A DNA stretch of 64,000 bases from Domibacillus tundrae (GCF_000970675.1 NZ_LAJA01000006.1:62001-126000); one strand, 5' to 3'. Shown: positions 32,383 through 42,078, numbered from the stretch's first letter. Made by a program: numbers and translations. Notes: generated by a model not told the origin, from the sequence alone.

Positions 32383-32447
32383 ATTCCACTGATACGGCGC
32401 TATAACCACTCGTTATCACGCCGTATTTCCGAGAAATGCACCGAAAC
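32383..32447. repeat. Palindromic repeat copy A
   Basis: GGCGTGAT ... ATCACGCC form a stem with an inner loop. Immediately after comes TATTTCCGAGAAATGCACCG AAA. The same order, stem then TATTTCGGGAAATGAGCCGA AA, occurs at 39450-39507. Confidence 0.5.
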
Positions 32448-32449
32448 AA

Positions 32450-32480
32450 AAAATCCCCGAAGTCAAAAGACTCCGGGATA
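32450..32480 (-). terminator. Terminator after the sugar-binding lipoprotein gene
   Basis: ATCCCcGaAGTC pairs with GACTcCGGGAT over AAAA; the minus-strand side ends in TTTTTTG. Confidence 0.7.
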
Positions 32481-32494
32481 CTTCTCTCTCACTC

Positions 32495-33787
32495 TTATTG
32501 ACGCGCTTTCGCCCATTCACTTTGCATATTTTTCACTACTTCATCCCATGTAGCTTCTTCTGCAAAATATTTCTGAATTTCAGCGCCAAGCTGATCACTC
32601 CAGCCGACAGGGTAGTTCGGGAATACCCAAGCAGAAGTGTTTCCATCTTGCGAGTATTGATAAATTTCTTTTGAAAGCGGATCGGCAATGCCTTCTGCGT
32701 CATAGCCTTCGTAAGCCGGAATAAATTTAAACTCGGACAGAACCGTTTCTTTTCCCACATCCGATGTGTACATCCAATCAATAAAGTCTTTTGCAGCTTG
32801 CTGCTGTTCTTCTTCTGATTTTTTATTCACAACATAATAGCTTGGTACGCCGACCGGCATTTTCGTTTCTCCATTCACCGGAATCGGCATAATGCCCATA
32901 CCTGATTCCGCAAGTTCAGGATCCATGCCTTCAACAGTTGGATAAATCCAGTTGCCCTGCTGAATGATCGCCACGCGGCCAGTTGAAAATAGTTCTTCTA
33001 CCTGCTGGGAGTAATCAAGGTTATTAACCGGCTGGACCGAATATTGATTTTGCAGGTCTAAATATTGTTTGAACTCGTCACCATGCCCGAACGGCACTTC
33101 TTTTGCTTCGTATGCCTTAAACGGGTCATTGTTAAAATCCGGTGCGAGAAACACATTGGAACCATGGTTGCCCGGTACCCATTTTTCTTTCGCCGCTAAC
33201 GCAAACACTGCATCAAGACCCAGATCCTCTTTTTTACTGTCAATTTTTTTTGCTGCTTTTGCTAAATCATCCATTGTTTTAATAGAAGCTGCGTCTACGC
33301 CTGCTTCTTCAAATACGTTTTTATTATAAATGAGCCCGTAGCCTTCCAAGTTGACCGGCATCCCGAGTACTTCGCCGTCGCGCGTAACGCCGTCAAGCGT
33401 TCCGTCAAGTGCCAGACCAGCCGCTTCCGTATCATTCAAGTCCGTTAAACGGTCGCGGTATTGGTCAATGTCCACTTGTCCCGCTATCGTGTAAATCGTC
33501 GGCTCATCTCCTGAAGCAAATTTGGCTTTCAGTGTCCCTGCGTAGTCACTTCCGCCACCGACCGTTTCTACGTTAATATTCACATCAGGATTTTCTTCTT
33601 CATATGCCGCTGCCAATTCTTCAAATTGCGTTTTAAATTCTACTTTTCCTTGATACACATTTACGGTAATCTGATCTGTGTTCGCTGCATCATCTGATGA
33701 GCTTCCTTGATCAGTATTGCTCGTTGAACAGCCAGTGAGACCTAACAATAAAGCAGATGACAGCATGAATGTCTTTTTATTAAACAT
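32495..33787 (-). CDS. Extracellular sugar-binding lipoprotein of an ABC importer
   Basis: A 430-residue family-1 solute-binding protein. The lipoprotein signal is MFNKKTFMLSSALLLGLTGC, followed by a Ser/Asp-rich linker. The mature part has NVYQGKVEFKTQFEELAAAYEEENPDV, MDDLAKAAKKI, VNLEGYGLIYNKN and VPSYYVVNKKSEEEQQQAAKDFIDWM, as in maltodextrin and oligosaccharide binders. It follows an alpha-glucosidase gene by 15 bp. No permease or ATPase genes follow; the next feature is the truncated AraC gene. The importer core must lie elsewhere or be lost. Confidence 0.9.
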   Translation of the reverse strand: MFNKKTFMLSSALLLGLTGCSTSNTDQGSSSDDAANTDQITVNVYQGKVEFKTQFEELAAAYEEENPDVNINVETVGGGSDYAGTLKAKFASGDEPTIYTIAGQVDIDQYRDRLTDLNDTEAAGLALDGTLDGVTRDGEVLGMPVNLEGYGLIYNKNVFEEAGVDAASIKTMDDLAKAAKKIDSKKEDLGLDAVFALAAKEKWVPGNHGSNVFLAPDFNNDPFKAYEAKEVPFGHGDEFKQYLDLQNQYSVQPVNNLDYSQQVEELFSTGRVAIIQQGNWIYPTVEGMDPELAESGMGIMPIPVNGETKMPVGVPSYYVVNKKSEEEQQQAAKDFIDWMYTSDVGKETVLSEFKFIPAYEGYDAEGIADPLSKEIYQYSQDGNTSAWVFPNYPVGWSDQLGAEIQKYFAEEATWDEVVKNMQSEWAKARQ

Positions 33788-33802
33788 ATAAATTCCCCCT
33801 TT

Positions 33803-35479
33803 TTAGTTAAGCAGTTCAAGCACAGCACATTCGTATGGCTTCAAGGCATCGAATTTTTCTGTAACTGAATCGTTCGTTAAGATGACGTTTTTCACTCCAA
33901 ATGGAAGATCAATTTTTACATTCTTGTTTTTAAAATTGGCGATAACCGCTATGGATTTTGTTTCATCACGCCGGATGTACGCTATCGCGTCCGGATGATT
34001 CTCGAGTACTTCCTCATACTGCCCATATGTTAAAACATCGGCGTAGTCACTGTTTTTCCGGAGGTGGATGAGTTGCTGGTAGTAAGAAAAGACGGATTCC
34101 GGGTCGTTTCGGTGCTCTGCATTGACCACTGAATAATTGTCGTTAACAGCCAGCCAGGGCTTTTCTTTAGAAAATCCCGCATTTTCGGTATCATTCCACT
34201 GCATTGGCGTCCGCGCGTTGTCGCGGCTCCTATTTCCCACAGCTGTCAATGCATCCGCTTCCGAAAATCCTTCTTTTAAAGCGGAATGATATTGGTCAAT
34301 GGACGCAAGGTCGTTAAATGATTCAACCGATGCAAATGCCGTGTTCGTCATCCCAAGCTCCTGCCCTTGATAAATAAATGGTGTTCCTTTTAACAAGAAA
34401 TAAACGGTCGCCAGCATTTTTGCCGACACCGGCCCAATCCCATCCGGTTCGATAAACTTGCTGAGGGAACGCGGCTGATCATGGTTTTCTAAATAAAGTG
34501 CGCCCCATCCTTGCCGATTAAAAATCTTTTGGCTATTCGAAATGGCTTTTTTGAAATCACTTAATTCCCACTTTTTCGGCTTGAACCACAGTCCATCTTT
34601 TCCTAAATCAAGGTCCACATGATCGAATTCAAACAGCATGCTGAAATATCCGTCTTCCCCGACATAAGAAGATAATTGCTCAAGCGTTACACCAGGTGCT
34701 TCTGCCACCGTTAACAAATCATATGGGCGAAAGGATTGATTGCTTAACTCTGTTAAAAATGTCTGGACACCTTTCTGGTTTGCTTTCACGACACCCACTT
34801 CATGCCCGGCCGCATCAAACACTTTCTTGATAAATGTAATGGCGTCCACTCTAAAGCCGGCAATGCCTTTTTCTATCCACCAGTGAATCATGTCATAGAC
34901 CGCCTGGCGAAGCTGTGGATTCTCCCAGTTTAAATCCGGCTGTTTTTTCGAAAACGTATGCATGTAATATTGATCTGTCACCGGTTCATATTCCCAGCAG
35001 GAGCCGCCGAAAACGGACTGCCATTGATTCGGCGGACCGCCATTCTCATTTCTGTCCTTCCATATATACCAATCCCGCTGTGGATGAAGCTTATTCGTTC
35101 TTGATTCGGCAAACCACGGGTGCTCATCGGATGTGTGATTCACAACCAGATCCATAATCAGTTTCATGCCGCGTCTGTCTGCTTCTGCAATAAGCTGCTC
35201 CATGTCTTCCATCGTTCCGAATTCTTCCGCGATCCCTTGATAATCAGAAATATCATAGCCGTTATCATCCATAGGGGACGTGTAAACCGGACTCAGCCAG
35301 ATCACATCAATGCCGATTTCCTGCAAGTAATCCAACTTTTGAATGACGCCCTGTAAATCGCCAATACCATCCTGGTTGGAATCATAAAAGCTTTTCGGAT
35401 AAATTTGATACACAATTGATTTTTCCCACCAACTTCTTTTTGTGGTCGTAAAGGCTTCCGCTATCGGTTGTTGAGCCAT
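33803..35479 (-). CDS. malL: Alpha-glucosidase / oligo-1,6-glucosidase (GH13)
   Basis: A 558-residue GH13 enzyme. The ATG at 35477-35479 is chosen because AAGGAG lies seven bases upstream; an ATG two codons earlier is too close. Conserved regions are WWEKSIVYQIYPKSFYDSN, DLVVNHTSDEHPWF (region I), GFRVDAI (nucleophile Asp), LTVAEAPG (acid Glu) and ENHDQPR (third carboxylate). It hydrolyses alpha-glucosides such as isomaltose, maltose or sucrose in the cytosol. It is followed by a sugar-binding lipoprotein and preceded by a LacI regulator and two operator-like sites. The symbol is a family-level choice. Confidence 0.9.
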   Translation of the reverse strand: MAQQPIAEAFTTTKRSWWEKSIVYQIYPKSFYDSNQDGIGDLQGVIQKLDYLQEIGIDVIWLSPVYTSPMDDNGYDISDYQGIAEEFGTMEDMEQLIAEADRRGMKLIMDLVVNHTSDEHPWFAESRTNKLHPQRDWYIWKDRNENGGPPNQWQSVFGGSCWEYEPVTDQYYMHTFSKKQPDLNWENPQLRQAVYDMIHWWIEKGIAGFRVDAITFIKKVFDAAGHEVGVVKANQKGVQTFLTELSNQSFRPYDLLTVAEAPGVTLEQLSSYVGEDGYFSMLFEFDHVDLDLGKDGLWFKPKKWELSDFKKAISNSQKIFNRQGWGALYLENHDQPRSLSKFIEPDGIGPVSAKMLATVYFLLKGTPFIYQGQELGMTNTAFASVESFNDLASIDQYHSALKEGFSEADALTAVGNRSRDNARTPMQWNDTENAGFSKEKPWLAVNDNYSVVNAEHRNDPESVFSYYQQLIHLRKNSDYADVLTYGQYEEVLENHPDAIAYIRRDETKSIAVIANFKNKNVKIDLPFGVKNVILTNDSVTEKFDALKPYECAVLELLN

Positions 35480-35504
35480 ATGCATTCTCCTTATTCCTCG
35501 CGTG

Positions 35505-35518
35505 TGGTATCGATTCCA
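35505..35518 (-). promoter_or_regulatory. LacI-type operator, downstream site
   Basis: TGGTATCGATTCCA is a near-palindrome with the central CG typical of LacI/GalR operators. It lies between the alpha-glucosidase promoter and start codon, 26 bp upstream of the gene. It matches the site at 35605-35618 in 11 of 14 positions. Confidence 0.6.
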
Positions 35519-35589
35519 TAAAGGGTTAAAAAAATTAACGCAGGATTTTTTCTATAAAATGTAAAAAGTTAATAATTAAGATTTAACTC

Positions 35590-35619
35590 ATTATAATTCA
35601 TATATGGTATCGGTTTCAA
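35590..35619 (-). promoter_or_regulatory. Alpha-glucosidase promoter with an upstream LacI-type operator
   Basis: On the minus strand TTGAAA (35614-35619) and TATAAT (35590-35595) are 18 bp apart. The second operator-like site TGGTATCGGTTTCA (35605-35618) overlaps the -35 element and is exactly 100 bp from the first site, which would allow looping. Confidence 0.65.
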
Positions 35620-35661
35620 CCCTAATTTTAAAAAATTGTGAGAAATATATTTCTCACAATT

Positions 35662-36654
35662 TCAGGTAGACTGCCGCACAATGACTTCAATTGGCAATTC
35701 ATAGTGGCATATTTCAGCGTTTTCATCGTGCAGCCTGTTAATAATAACCTCTGCTGCTTTTTCCCCCATTTGATCGACCGGCTGTCTGACAGTTGTCAGT
35801 TTTGGACTGATTAACTCCGCAAGAGGCTGGTCGTCAAATCCTATAATCGCTATATCCCCTGGGATGTCTATCCCTTGCTCATTCGCTTCTGCGATCATCC
35901 CCGCGGCAATCTCGTCGCTGCCAGTGAAGACAGCTGTCGGCCGGTCATCCATTTCAAGTACGTTTTTAAGCACATGCTTACCATCTTCAATGGTGTGGCG
36001 ATCAACGAAAATCCAATTTGGATTTACCGTAATTCCTGCTTCTCCCATCGCTTTTTGATAGCCGCGGTTACGGTCCTTGTCTTTCCCTTCTTCCGCAAAG
36101 AGACCGCCTGTACAATACGCAATTTTCCGATGCCCTTTTTCAATCAAATGTTTTATACCCAAATACGTTCCTTTAAATTGGTCAAGTCTAACAATCGGCA
36201 CTGTGGGCTCATTGATGTATTCATTGCACAGTACAATCGGTCCGTACTTTGTAAAGGGTTCTACTGCTTTCCAGTCATTTTCGATCGCTGTCATAATGAT
36301 TCCATCCACTTGTTTCGTTTTCAGCAAATTTAAAAAAGATAATTCTTTTGTCCGGTCTTCATTACTTTGAAAAATCATGACCTGATAGCCGTTTTTATAA
36401 GCAGCCTGCTCAATCGCATCCACTAAATAAGCGAAAAAAGGGTTGATGATTTTCGGAACGACGACCCCGATCGTTGTCGTCAATTGTCCTCTCAGCCTTC
36501 TGGCGGCCGGATTTGGATAATAATCCAGCTCCTCCATCGCTTTTAGCACAAGCGTCCGTTTTTCTTCTGATACGTATGCGTGATTGTTGATGACGCGTGA
36601 TACCGTCGTTTTTGATAAGCCCGATAATTTGGCTACATCCATAATCGTCGCCAT
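35662..36654 (-). CDS. LacI-family transcriptional repressor
   Basis: A 330-residue regulator starting at the ATG 36652-36654, with AAGGGG eight bases upstream; a GTG three codons earlier is less favoured. The DNA-binding head is ATIMDVAKLSGLSKTTVSRVINNHAYVSEEK, and the hinge is YYPNPAARRLRGQ. The effector domain follows (GVVVPKIINPFFAYLVDAIEQAAYK to TTVRQPVDQMGEKAAEVIINRL). It is placed directly upstream of the alpha-glucosidase gene, which carries two matching operators, so it is probably its repressor with an oligosaccharide inducer. Confidence 0.92.
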   Translation of the reverse strand: MATIMDVAKLSGLSKTTVSRVINNHAYVSEEKRTLVLKAMEELDYYPNPAARRLRGQLTTTIGVVVPKIINPFFAYLVDAIEQAAYKNGYQVMIFQSNEDRTKELSFLNLLKTKQVDGIIMTAIENDWKAVEPFTKYGPIVLCNEYINEPTVPIVRLDQFKGTYLGIKHLIEKGHRKIAYCTGGLFAEEGKDKDRNRGYQKAMGEAGITVNPNWIFVDRHTIEDGKHVLKNVLEMDDRPTAVFTGSDEIAAGMIAEANEQGIDIPGDIAIIGFDDQPLAELISPKLTTVRQPVDQMGEKAAEVIINRLHDENAEICHYELPIEVIVRQST

Positions 36655-36682
36655 TCTTTTCACCCCTTCTCTTTATAAGATG

Positions 36683-36696
36683 TGAAACTGATTTCA
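36683..36696 (-). promoter_or_regulatory. Operator-like palindrome before the LacI gene
   Basis: TGAAACTGATTTCA is a palindrome with a four-base centre, related to the LacI/CcpA-type operator pattern. It lies 28 bp upstream of the repressor start, consistent with self-control or catabolite control. Confidence 0.45.
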
Positions 36697-36740
36697 TACA
36701 TTGTAGCGTTTAATCAAATTTAAACGCAAGCTTATTACGA

Positions 36741-36773
36741 AAAAAACAGCCAGAATAAGCTCCTGGCTGTTTG
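36741..36773 (-). terminator. Terminator after the small cytosolic protein gene
   Basis: AACAGCCAG pairs with CTGGCTGTT over nine bases; minus-strand TTTTTT follows. Confidence 0.8.
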
Positions 36774-36781
36774 TCATACGA

Positions 36782-37153
36782 TTATTCCGGTTCCGCTTCC
36801 GTCCGAAGCGCTTTAAAAAATTCGAGAATGTAGCGGTAGCTGTTGCCGAAGTCACCGAGCATCCCGTCTTTTGAGCAGTACACGTCAATCGCAGAGCGCA
36901 TAGGTGTCAGCTTATAAATGGTCACAACCATTCCATACGGTCCTTTCGTGAGCATGATCTCACCGCGCGCCACATCTTCATTCTCTACAATCCACCCGCC
37001 AAGCTTGCCGTCCTGCACTACTTTTTTAATATCGTTGATCAGCGATTCCCGGCTTTTTCGGTAATAGCGGGTTTTGAGTGCCGGCTCTTTCGGTTTTTCA
37101 TTCGTTTCTTCATGCTTTCTCCAAATTCCGGTTATAATTCGTATCGTTGACAT
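36782..37153 (-). CDS. Small cytosolic protein, DUF1499-like
   Basis: A 123-residue protein from the ATG at 37151-37153 after GGGAGG; the longer upstream frame overlaps the esterase gene and lacks a site. The C-terminal half, with MVVTIYKLTPMRSAIDVYCS and GDFGNSYRYILEFFKAL, resembles the end of DUF1499-type proteins (SRSRxGxxDxGxNxxRIxxFL). The match is distant. It lies 17 bp after the esterase gene on the same strand. Function unknown. Confidence 0.65.
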   Translation of the reverse strand: MSTIRIITGIWRKHEETNEKPKEPALKTRYYRKSRESLINDIKKVVQDGKLGGWIVENEDVARGEIMLTKGPYGMVVTIYKLTPMRSAIDVYCSKDGMLGDFGNSYRYILEFFKALRTEAEPE

Positions 37154-37170
37154 ATTGCCTCCCAAAGAAT

Positions 37171-37941
37171 TTATTTTTTTAATGGCAGCCAGTTGAGCAC
37201 ATCTTGAATCTTTCGGTCCCAATAGCCCCACTCGTGCTCTCCTGATTCAAATTGAGTCGTTAATTCATATGCCGTCTTTTCGCCTGCTTCCTTAAAACGG
37301 ACGTTATCTTCATAAAGAAAGTCCTCTGTACCGCAGCATTGATACAGCATCGGCTTTTGTTCAGCTTGCTGGGATTTTTCTATTAATTTAAACAGATCAT
37401 GCTCTGTGCCGGAAATGTCCTCATCGCCGAATACAAGCTGGAAAACGCGATCGCGATCCCCTGCGCTTACTCTGCTTACAATATCTACCGCGCCGGACAA
37501 ACTCGCTGCCGCGCTAAATTGCTCCGGCCGGGACAGCGCCCATTTGAACGCACCGTATCCTCCCATTGAAAGCCCTGCCACAAAATTATCTTCCCGTGCA
37601 TCAGACAACGGGAAAAACGACCGCGCTACTGCCGGCAATTCTTCCGTTAAAAAAGTCCAATACCGATTTCCGTATTTCATATCGGCATAAAAGCTATGGT
37701 GCATTTGCGGCATCACGACAGCGAGCCCTAGCGGCGCCACATACCGTTCGATCGATGTCCGGCGCGTCCAAATCGTATCATCATCACTTAATCCATGAAG
37801 CAAATAGAGCGTCTGATGCTTATCACCAGCTTTTTTATTTTGCATTCCAATTTGTGAGTTGGTTTGCTGTGGAAGAATAACAGTCATGGACGTGCTTAAA
37901 TTTAATACCTCAGAATAAAATTGACATTGAATAAGGGCCAT
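37171..37941 (-). CDS. Esterase of the tributyrin esterase / esterase-D type
   Basis: A 256-residue alpha/beta hydrolase. The start is the ATG at 37939-37941 ([21 protein letters not shown], the usual start of this family), with AAAGGA eight bases upstream. [23 protein letters not shown] carries the oxyanion region, [14 protein letters not shown] holds the nucleophile Ser, and the C-terminal [20 protein letters not shown] supplies the His. It hydrolyses short acyl esters. Probably co-transcribed with the small downstream gene. Confidence 0.9.
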   Translation of the reverse strand: MALIQCQFYSEVLNLSTSMTVILPQQTNSQIGMQNKKAGDKHQTLYLLHGLSDDDTIWTRRTSIERYVAPLGLAVVMPQMHHSFYADMKYGNRYWTFLTEELPAVARSFFPLSDAREDNFVAGLSMGGYGAFKWALSRPEQFSAAASLSGAVDIVSRVSAGDRDRVFQLVFGDEDISGTEHDLFKLIEKSQQAEQKPMLYQCCGTEDFLYEDNVRFKEAGEKTAYELTTQFESGEHEWGYWDRKIQDVLNWLPLKK

Positions 37942-38134
37942 TTTCTCCATCCTTTTACTACCTCATAATATTTCAGAATATTTCTATTATATCATTCTCT
38001 ATTCATCATCCGAAGAAATACGTTCATTTGCGGAAAAAAGAATTTTTTCTTCATATTGGAATGCAACTTTCGGCTTGTGGGTAAAACAAAAGCATGTTTA
38101 TTTAACTCATGGAGGGTCGAAAGGGGCGTGTACA

Positions 38135-38599
38135 ATGATTGATAAAAATCAAATTCACTATCCGGCGCGTAATTTATGGTCTGGCTTTTTGTTTGGGGTT
38201 GGTTTTGTTGCTTTTTTTGATGAAACGGTCTTTCACCAATTGCTTCATTGGCATCATTTCTATGACAAATCCACAACTAACGCTGGACTCGTCTCAGATG
38301 GATTCTTTCATGCGTTTAGCTGGTTTGCAACAGTGGGCGGATTGTTTTTATTCGCGGATCTTCGGCGTCGAAATGCCCTTTGGCTGAAAAGATGGTTTGG
38401 CGGTTTACTGCTTGGGGCCGGTTTGTTTCAGCTATATGACGGAATTATCCAGCACAAATTAATGCGGCTTCATCAAATTCGCTATGTGGAAAATGTTTTG
38501 CTTTATGACCTTATCTGGAATATTAGTGCGGTCCTCTTGATCACGATCGGAGCCTTCATTGTGATCCGCACAAGAAAAGGTGATTCATATGAGCATTGA
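38135..38599 (+). CDS. DUF2243 membrane protein
   Basis: A 154-residue protein from the ATG at 38135 with AAGGGG about nine bases upstream. It has four hydrophobic segments and family features GFLFGVGFVAFFDETVFHQLLHWHHFYDKSTTN, SDGFFHAFSWFATVGGLFLF and GLFQLYDGIIQHKLMRLHQIR. The many His residues near the membrane edges suggest metal or haem contact. The CtaG-like gene overlaps its end, an arrangement common for this pair. Function is unestablished but likely tied to oxidase assembly or copper. Confidence 0.85.
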   Translation: MIDKNQIHYPARNLWSGFLFGVGFVAFFDETVFHQLLHWHHFYDKSTTNAGLVSDGFFHAFSWFATVGGLFLFADLRRRNALWLKRWFGGLLLGAGLFQLYDGIIQHKLMRLHQIRYVENVLLYDLIWNISAVLLITIGAFIVIRTRKGDSYEH

Positions 38600-39371
38600 C
38601 CATCAGACACATTCAGTTGCTGGAGATGCATCTTCGCTTTTATTAACAGCGCCTTTTTGGTTCGGATTGATTTTATATATTTGGGCTGCCGTTCGTTTCA
38701 GCCATCTTCATAAAGTATGGCCCATTTATCGTTCGGTTCTTTGGACAGCTGGTATTGCGTGCGCATTAATAGCAGTCGCCGGGCCTTTAGCTGAAAAAGC
38801 ACACACTGATTTTACTGCTCATATGGCCGGCCACCTGCTGCTCGGTATGCTGGCACCGCTTTTAATGGTAGTGGCGGCGCCAATCACCCTCCTTTTACGG
38901 ACCATTCCTGTCCGGCAGGCGCGGCTCCTCACACGTCTTTTAAAAAGCCGTCCAACCCGATTCTTGACTGATCCGGTTACTGCCTCTATCTTAAATGTCG
39001 GCGGACTATGGATTCTCTATACAACCAGTTTGTATACACTAATGCATGAAAGCCAACTATTTCATTTTCTTATTCATGTACACGTATTTTTAGCCGGTTA
39101 CTTGTTTACCGCTTCAATTATGTATATCGATCCGGTCTCTCACCGCAGAAGTTTTCTTTACCGGACTATTGTGCTCGTTTTCACGCTGGCCGGACATGGC
39201 ATTTTATCGAAATACCTTTACGTCCATCCGCCTGCAGGGGTGCCCGCCGTCCAAGCAGAAGCGGGCAGTATGCTTATGTATTATGGCGGGGATGCCATTG
39301 ATCTTGTACTTATTGTTGTCTTTTGTTTTCAATGGTATAAGGCCGCCCGTCCAAGGACTGCCCTTGCTTAA
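38589..39371 (+). CDS. ctaG: Cytochrome c oxidase assembly factor, CtaG/Caa3 type
   Basis: A 260-residue membrane protein with about seven helices, starting at ATG 38589 after AAAGGTG. Family segments are KAHTDFTAHMAGHLLLGMLAPLLMVVAAPITLLLR, FHFLIHVHVFLAGYLFTASIMYIDP and HGILSKYLYVHPPAG, with the conserved His and Met residues proposed to bind copper. In bacilli CtaG is needed for caa3 oxidase activity. The overlapping DUF2243 gene and the adjacent copper-export operon point to copper delivery. Confidence 0.88.
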   Translation: MSIDHQTHSVAGDASSLLLTAPFWFGLILYIWAAVRFSHLHKVWPIYRSVLWTAGIACALIAVAGPLAEKAHTDFTAHMAGHLLLGMLAPLLMVVAAPITLLLRTIPVRQARLLTRLLKSRPTRFLTDPVTASILNVGGLWILYTTSLYTLMHESQLFHFLIHVHVFLAGYLFTASIMYIDPVSHRRSFLYRTIVLVFTLAGHGILSKYLYVHPPAGVPAVQAEAGSMLMYYGGDAIDLVLIVVFCFQWYKAARPRTALA

Positions 39372-39449
39372 GCACTCATCCGGCAATCCATCAGTAATTT
39401 ACCGATAAATATGTTTATAAAAAAGAGCCTCAAACAGACAAACGGACCT

Positions 39450-39507
39450 GCGATGGCGCAATAACACATGTATCGCGCCATCTATTTCGGGAAATGAGCC
39501 GAAATTC
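39450..39507. repeat. Palindromic repeat copy B
   Basis: GATGGCGC ... GCGCCATC form a stem around AATAACACATGTATC. Directly after come TATTTCGGGAAATGAGCCGA and AA. The layout matches copy A at 32383-32447, and the GGGAAATGAG core recurs at 59234-59291. Confidence 0.5.
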
Positions 39508-39530
39508 TAGAAGATTACGCCGTTCTCATC

Positions 39531-39581
39531 AAAAAGGGTGTCCCGAAAGTCTGCAGAGCTGACTTTCGGGACACCCTTTTT
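39531..39581. terminator. Very strong two-way terminator after copA
   Basis: A perfect 21-base inverted repeat: the left arm (39531-39551) starts AAAAAGGGTGTCCCG, the loop is nine bases, and the right arm (39561-39581) ends CGGGACACCCTTTTT. It lies right after the copA stop. Confidence 0.93.
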
Positions 39582-39583
39582 CC

Positions 39584-41998
39584 TTATAACTTCACTTTTT
39601 GAAGCCGCAGTGCATTTAACACAACCGACACAGAGCTGAACGCCATTGCCGCTCCGGCAAGCCATGGAGCGAGGAATCCAAGTGCCGCGATCGGAATGCC
39701 GAGCGTGTTATAGCCGAACGCCCAAAACAAGTTTTGCTTCACGTTGCGGATCGTAATTTTGCTCATGTAAATCGCGTCGGCAATGCTGTTCAAGTCGCCG
39801 CGGATCAAGGTGATGTCCGCTGCCTCCATGGCAACGTCTGTTCCCGTGCCGATTGCCATACCGATATCAGCTGTCGCGAGTGCAGGCGCGTCGTTAATGC
39901 CATCACCGACCATAGCAACATGTTTGCCTTGTTCCTGCAGCTTTTTCACTTCATCTGCTTTTCCTTCAGGCAGCACTTCCGCAATGACGTGATCAATGCC
40001 GACCTGGCGGGCAATTGCCTGAGCAGTCTGTTCGTTATCGCCGGTCATCATGCTTACATGAAGACCCATGTCTTTCAAGCGGCGGACAGCTTCTTTTGAC
40101 GTATCTTTCACTGTATCCGCTACCGCGACAATACCGGCGTACTGGCCGTCAATCGCCACCAGCATTGCGGTTTTCCCTTCTTTTTCAAACTCGTTCATTT
40201 GATTTTCCGCGCTAAGAATATCAATGCGCCATTCATTCATGAGCTTGCGTGTTCCCACCAGCACTTCTTTGCCTTCAACGACGGATTGAATGCCAAAGCC
40301 CGGAATCGCTTCGAATTGTTCGCTCTTTTTTAGCGTAATGCCCTTTTTCTGAATGCCCGTTACGATCGCTTCGGCAAGCGGGTGCTCAGACTGCTTTTCG
40401 GCCGCTCCGGTTAAAGCAAGAAGTTCTGCTTCCTCTATTTCGTTTGTAATCACATTTGTTAAAACCGGGGTGCCGTTTGTGACGGTACCTGTTTTATCAA
40501 GAATGATCGTATCCACTTTATGCGCCGTTTCTAAATGCTCGCCGCCTTTAAACAAAATGCCATATTCCGCCGCGCGTCCAGACCCTGCCATAATGGACGT
40601 TGGTGTTGCAAGTCCGAGCGCACACGGGCAGGCGATCACAAGAACCGCAATCATTTTTTCCAGTGCTTCGGCGAAATTACCCGGTTCGACGAGCAGGAAC
40701 CAAACGAGAAATGTAACGAATGCGATACCGACGACAATTGGCACAAAAATGCCGGAAATTTGATCAGCAAGCCGCTGAATTGGCGCTTTCGATCCTTGTG
40801 CCTCTTCCACTGTTTTAATAATTTGCGCCAATGCTGTATCCCGGCCGACTTTTGTTGCTTCCATTTTCAAAAATCCATTTTTATTGATCGTAGCACCGAT
40901 AACATCATCGCCATACTTTTTATCAATAGGAATACTTTCACCTGTCAGCATCGATTCATCCACTGCGGACTGCCCTTCGATGACACGGCCGTCGACAGGG
41001 ATTTTTTCACCAGGCCGGACATGAACTATGTCACCTTCTAAAACCTGCTCAAGCGGCACTTCGATTTCTATGCCATCCCGCTCAACGATGGCTGTTTTGG
41101 CCTGCAAGCCCATCAATTTTTTAATCGCTTCCGACGACCGGCCTTTCGCTTTTGCTTCAAACAATTTCCCCAACAAAATAAGCGTAATCAAAATCGCACT
41201 CGTTTCATAATAAAGCTCAGGCGCATGACCGCTATGGCCAATTGACTGAAACGATAAGTACAAGCTGTAAAAGTAAGCGGCAGATGTGCCGAGCGCCACA
41301 AGCACGTCCATATTGGCGCTTTTATTTTTTAATGCTTTATATGCCCCGATATAAAACTGGCTGCCGATGATAAACTGAACCGGCGTCGCCAGCACCAGCT
41401 GCATCCACGGATTCATGAAGAGATCCGGTACGTACAGGCCGGACGTAAACTCAAAGTGTCCGGCCATCGCCCATAAAAGCGGCAGGGACAAAAGAGCAGA
41501 AATCGTAAACTTTGTCGTCTGCTTTTTAATTTCTATTTGCCGGTAATCAACGGATTCTTTGTCCCTGTCTTCTTTTAACAGCGCACCGTAGCCGAGCGAA
41601 TCTACTTTCTTCATAATATCGACCGCCGATAAAACAGAAGAGTTGTATTCGACTGTCGCGCGTTCCAATGCAAGATTAACGTTGGCATTCGTCACGCCAT
41701 CAAGCTTGTTTAATCCTTTTTCAATCCGCGTTGCGCACGCGGCACACGTCATGCCGGTAATCGAGAATTCATCTTTTTCCACCACGACGTCGTAGCCAAG
41801 ATCGCTTATTTTCTTCTGTAAATCCGCTTCGCTTATTTTGGATGGATCATACGTAACGTTTGATTTTTCAAGCGCCAAATTGACCATTGCCTGCTCCACA
41901 CCATTGAGCTTATTAAGCCCCTTTTCAATCCGGGTCGCACAAGCCGCGCATGTCATGCCGGAAATTTGCATATTTGTTTCTTTTGTTTGGGTACTCAT
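39584..41998 (-). CDS. copA: Copper-exporting P1B-type ATPase
   Basis: An 804-residue pump; the ATG at 41996-41998 follows GAGAGG, and a longer frame runs into the operator. Two N-terminal metal domains each carry GMTCAACA (about residues 15 and 83). The membrane CPC motif is in [13 protein letters not shown], the phosphorylation site is DKTGT, and the ATP-binding domain ends [10 protein letters not shown]. It exports Cu(I) from the cytosol. Length matches B. subtilis CopA. A CsoR-type palindrome lies just before the gene, and copZ and csoR precede it on the same strand. Confidence 0.96.
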   Translation of the reverse strand: MSTQTKETNMQISGMTCAACATRIEKGLNKLNGVEQAMVNLALEKSNVTYDPSKISEADLQKKISDLGYDVVVEKDEFSITGMTCAACATRIEKGLNKLDGVTNANVNLALERATVEYNSSVLSAVDIMKKVDSLGYGALLKEDRDKESVDYRQIEIKKQTTKFTISALLSLPLLWAMAGHFEFTSGLYVPDLFMNPWMQLVLATPVQFIIGSQFYIGAYKALKNKSANMDVLVALGTSAAYFYSLYLSFQSIGHSGHAPELYYETSAILITLILLGKLFEAKAKGRSSEAIKKLMGLQAKTAIVERDGIEIEVPLEQVLEGDIVHVRPGEKIPVDGRVIEGQSAVDESMLTGESIPIDKKYGDDVIGATINKNGFLKMEATKVGRDTALAQIIKTVEEAQGSKAPIQRLADQISGIFVPIVVGIAFVTFLVWFLLVEPGNFAEALEKMIAVLVIACPCALGLATPTSIMAGSGRAAEYGILFKGGEHLETAHKVDTIILDKTGTVTNGTPVLTNVITNEIEEAELLALTGAAEKQSEHPLAEAIVTGIQKKGITLKKSEQFEAIPGFGIQSVVEGKEVLVGTRKLMNEWRIDILSAENQMNEFEKEGKTAMLVAIDGQYAGIVAVADTVKDTSKEAVRRLKDMGLHVSMMTGDNEQTAQAIARQVGIDHVIAEVLPEGKADEVKKLQEQGKHVAMVGDGINDAPALATADIGMAIGTGTDVAMEAADITLIRGDLNSIADAIYMSKITIRNVKQNLFWAFGYNTLGIPIAALGFLAPWLAGAAMAFSSVSVVLNALRLQKVKL

Positions 41999-42011
41999 AT
42001 TAACCTCTCCC

Positions 42012-42028
42012 ATACCCATATAGGGTAT
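42012..42028 (-). promoter_or_regulatory. CsoR-type operator upstream of copA
   Basis: ATACCCATATAGGGTAT is a perfect 17-base palindrome of the TACCC-N5-GGGTA class bound by copper-sensing CsoR. It lies 14 bp before the copA start, between a hairpin and the gene, so copA can be controlled separately from copZ. Confidence 0.75.
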
Positions 42029-42040
42029 AAAATTGTTCGA

Positions 42041-42068
42041 AAAGAACGTGCTGATATCGATCAGCACG
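42041..42068 (-). terminator. Hairpin between copZ and copA
   Basis: CGTGCTGA and TCAGCACG pair over six bases; TTCTTTTC follows on the minus strand. It is a probable partial terminator that splits the copper operon. Confidence 0.6.
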
Positions 42069-42078
42069 CTTTTGTTTT

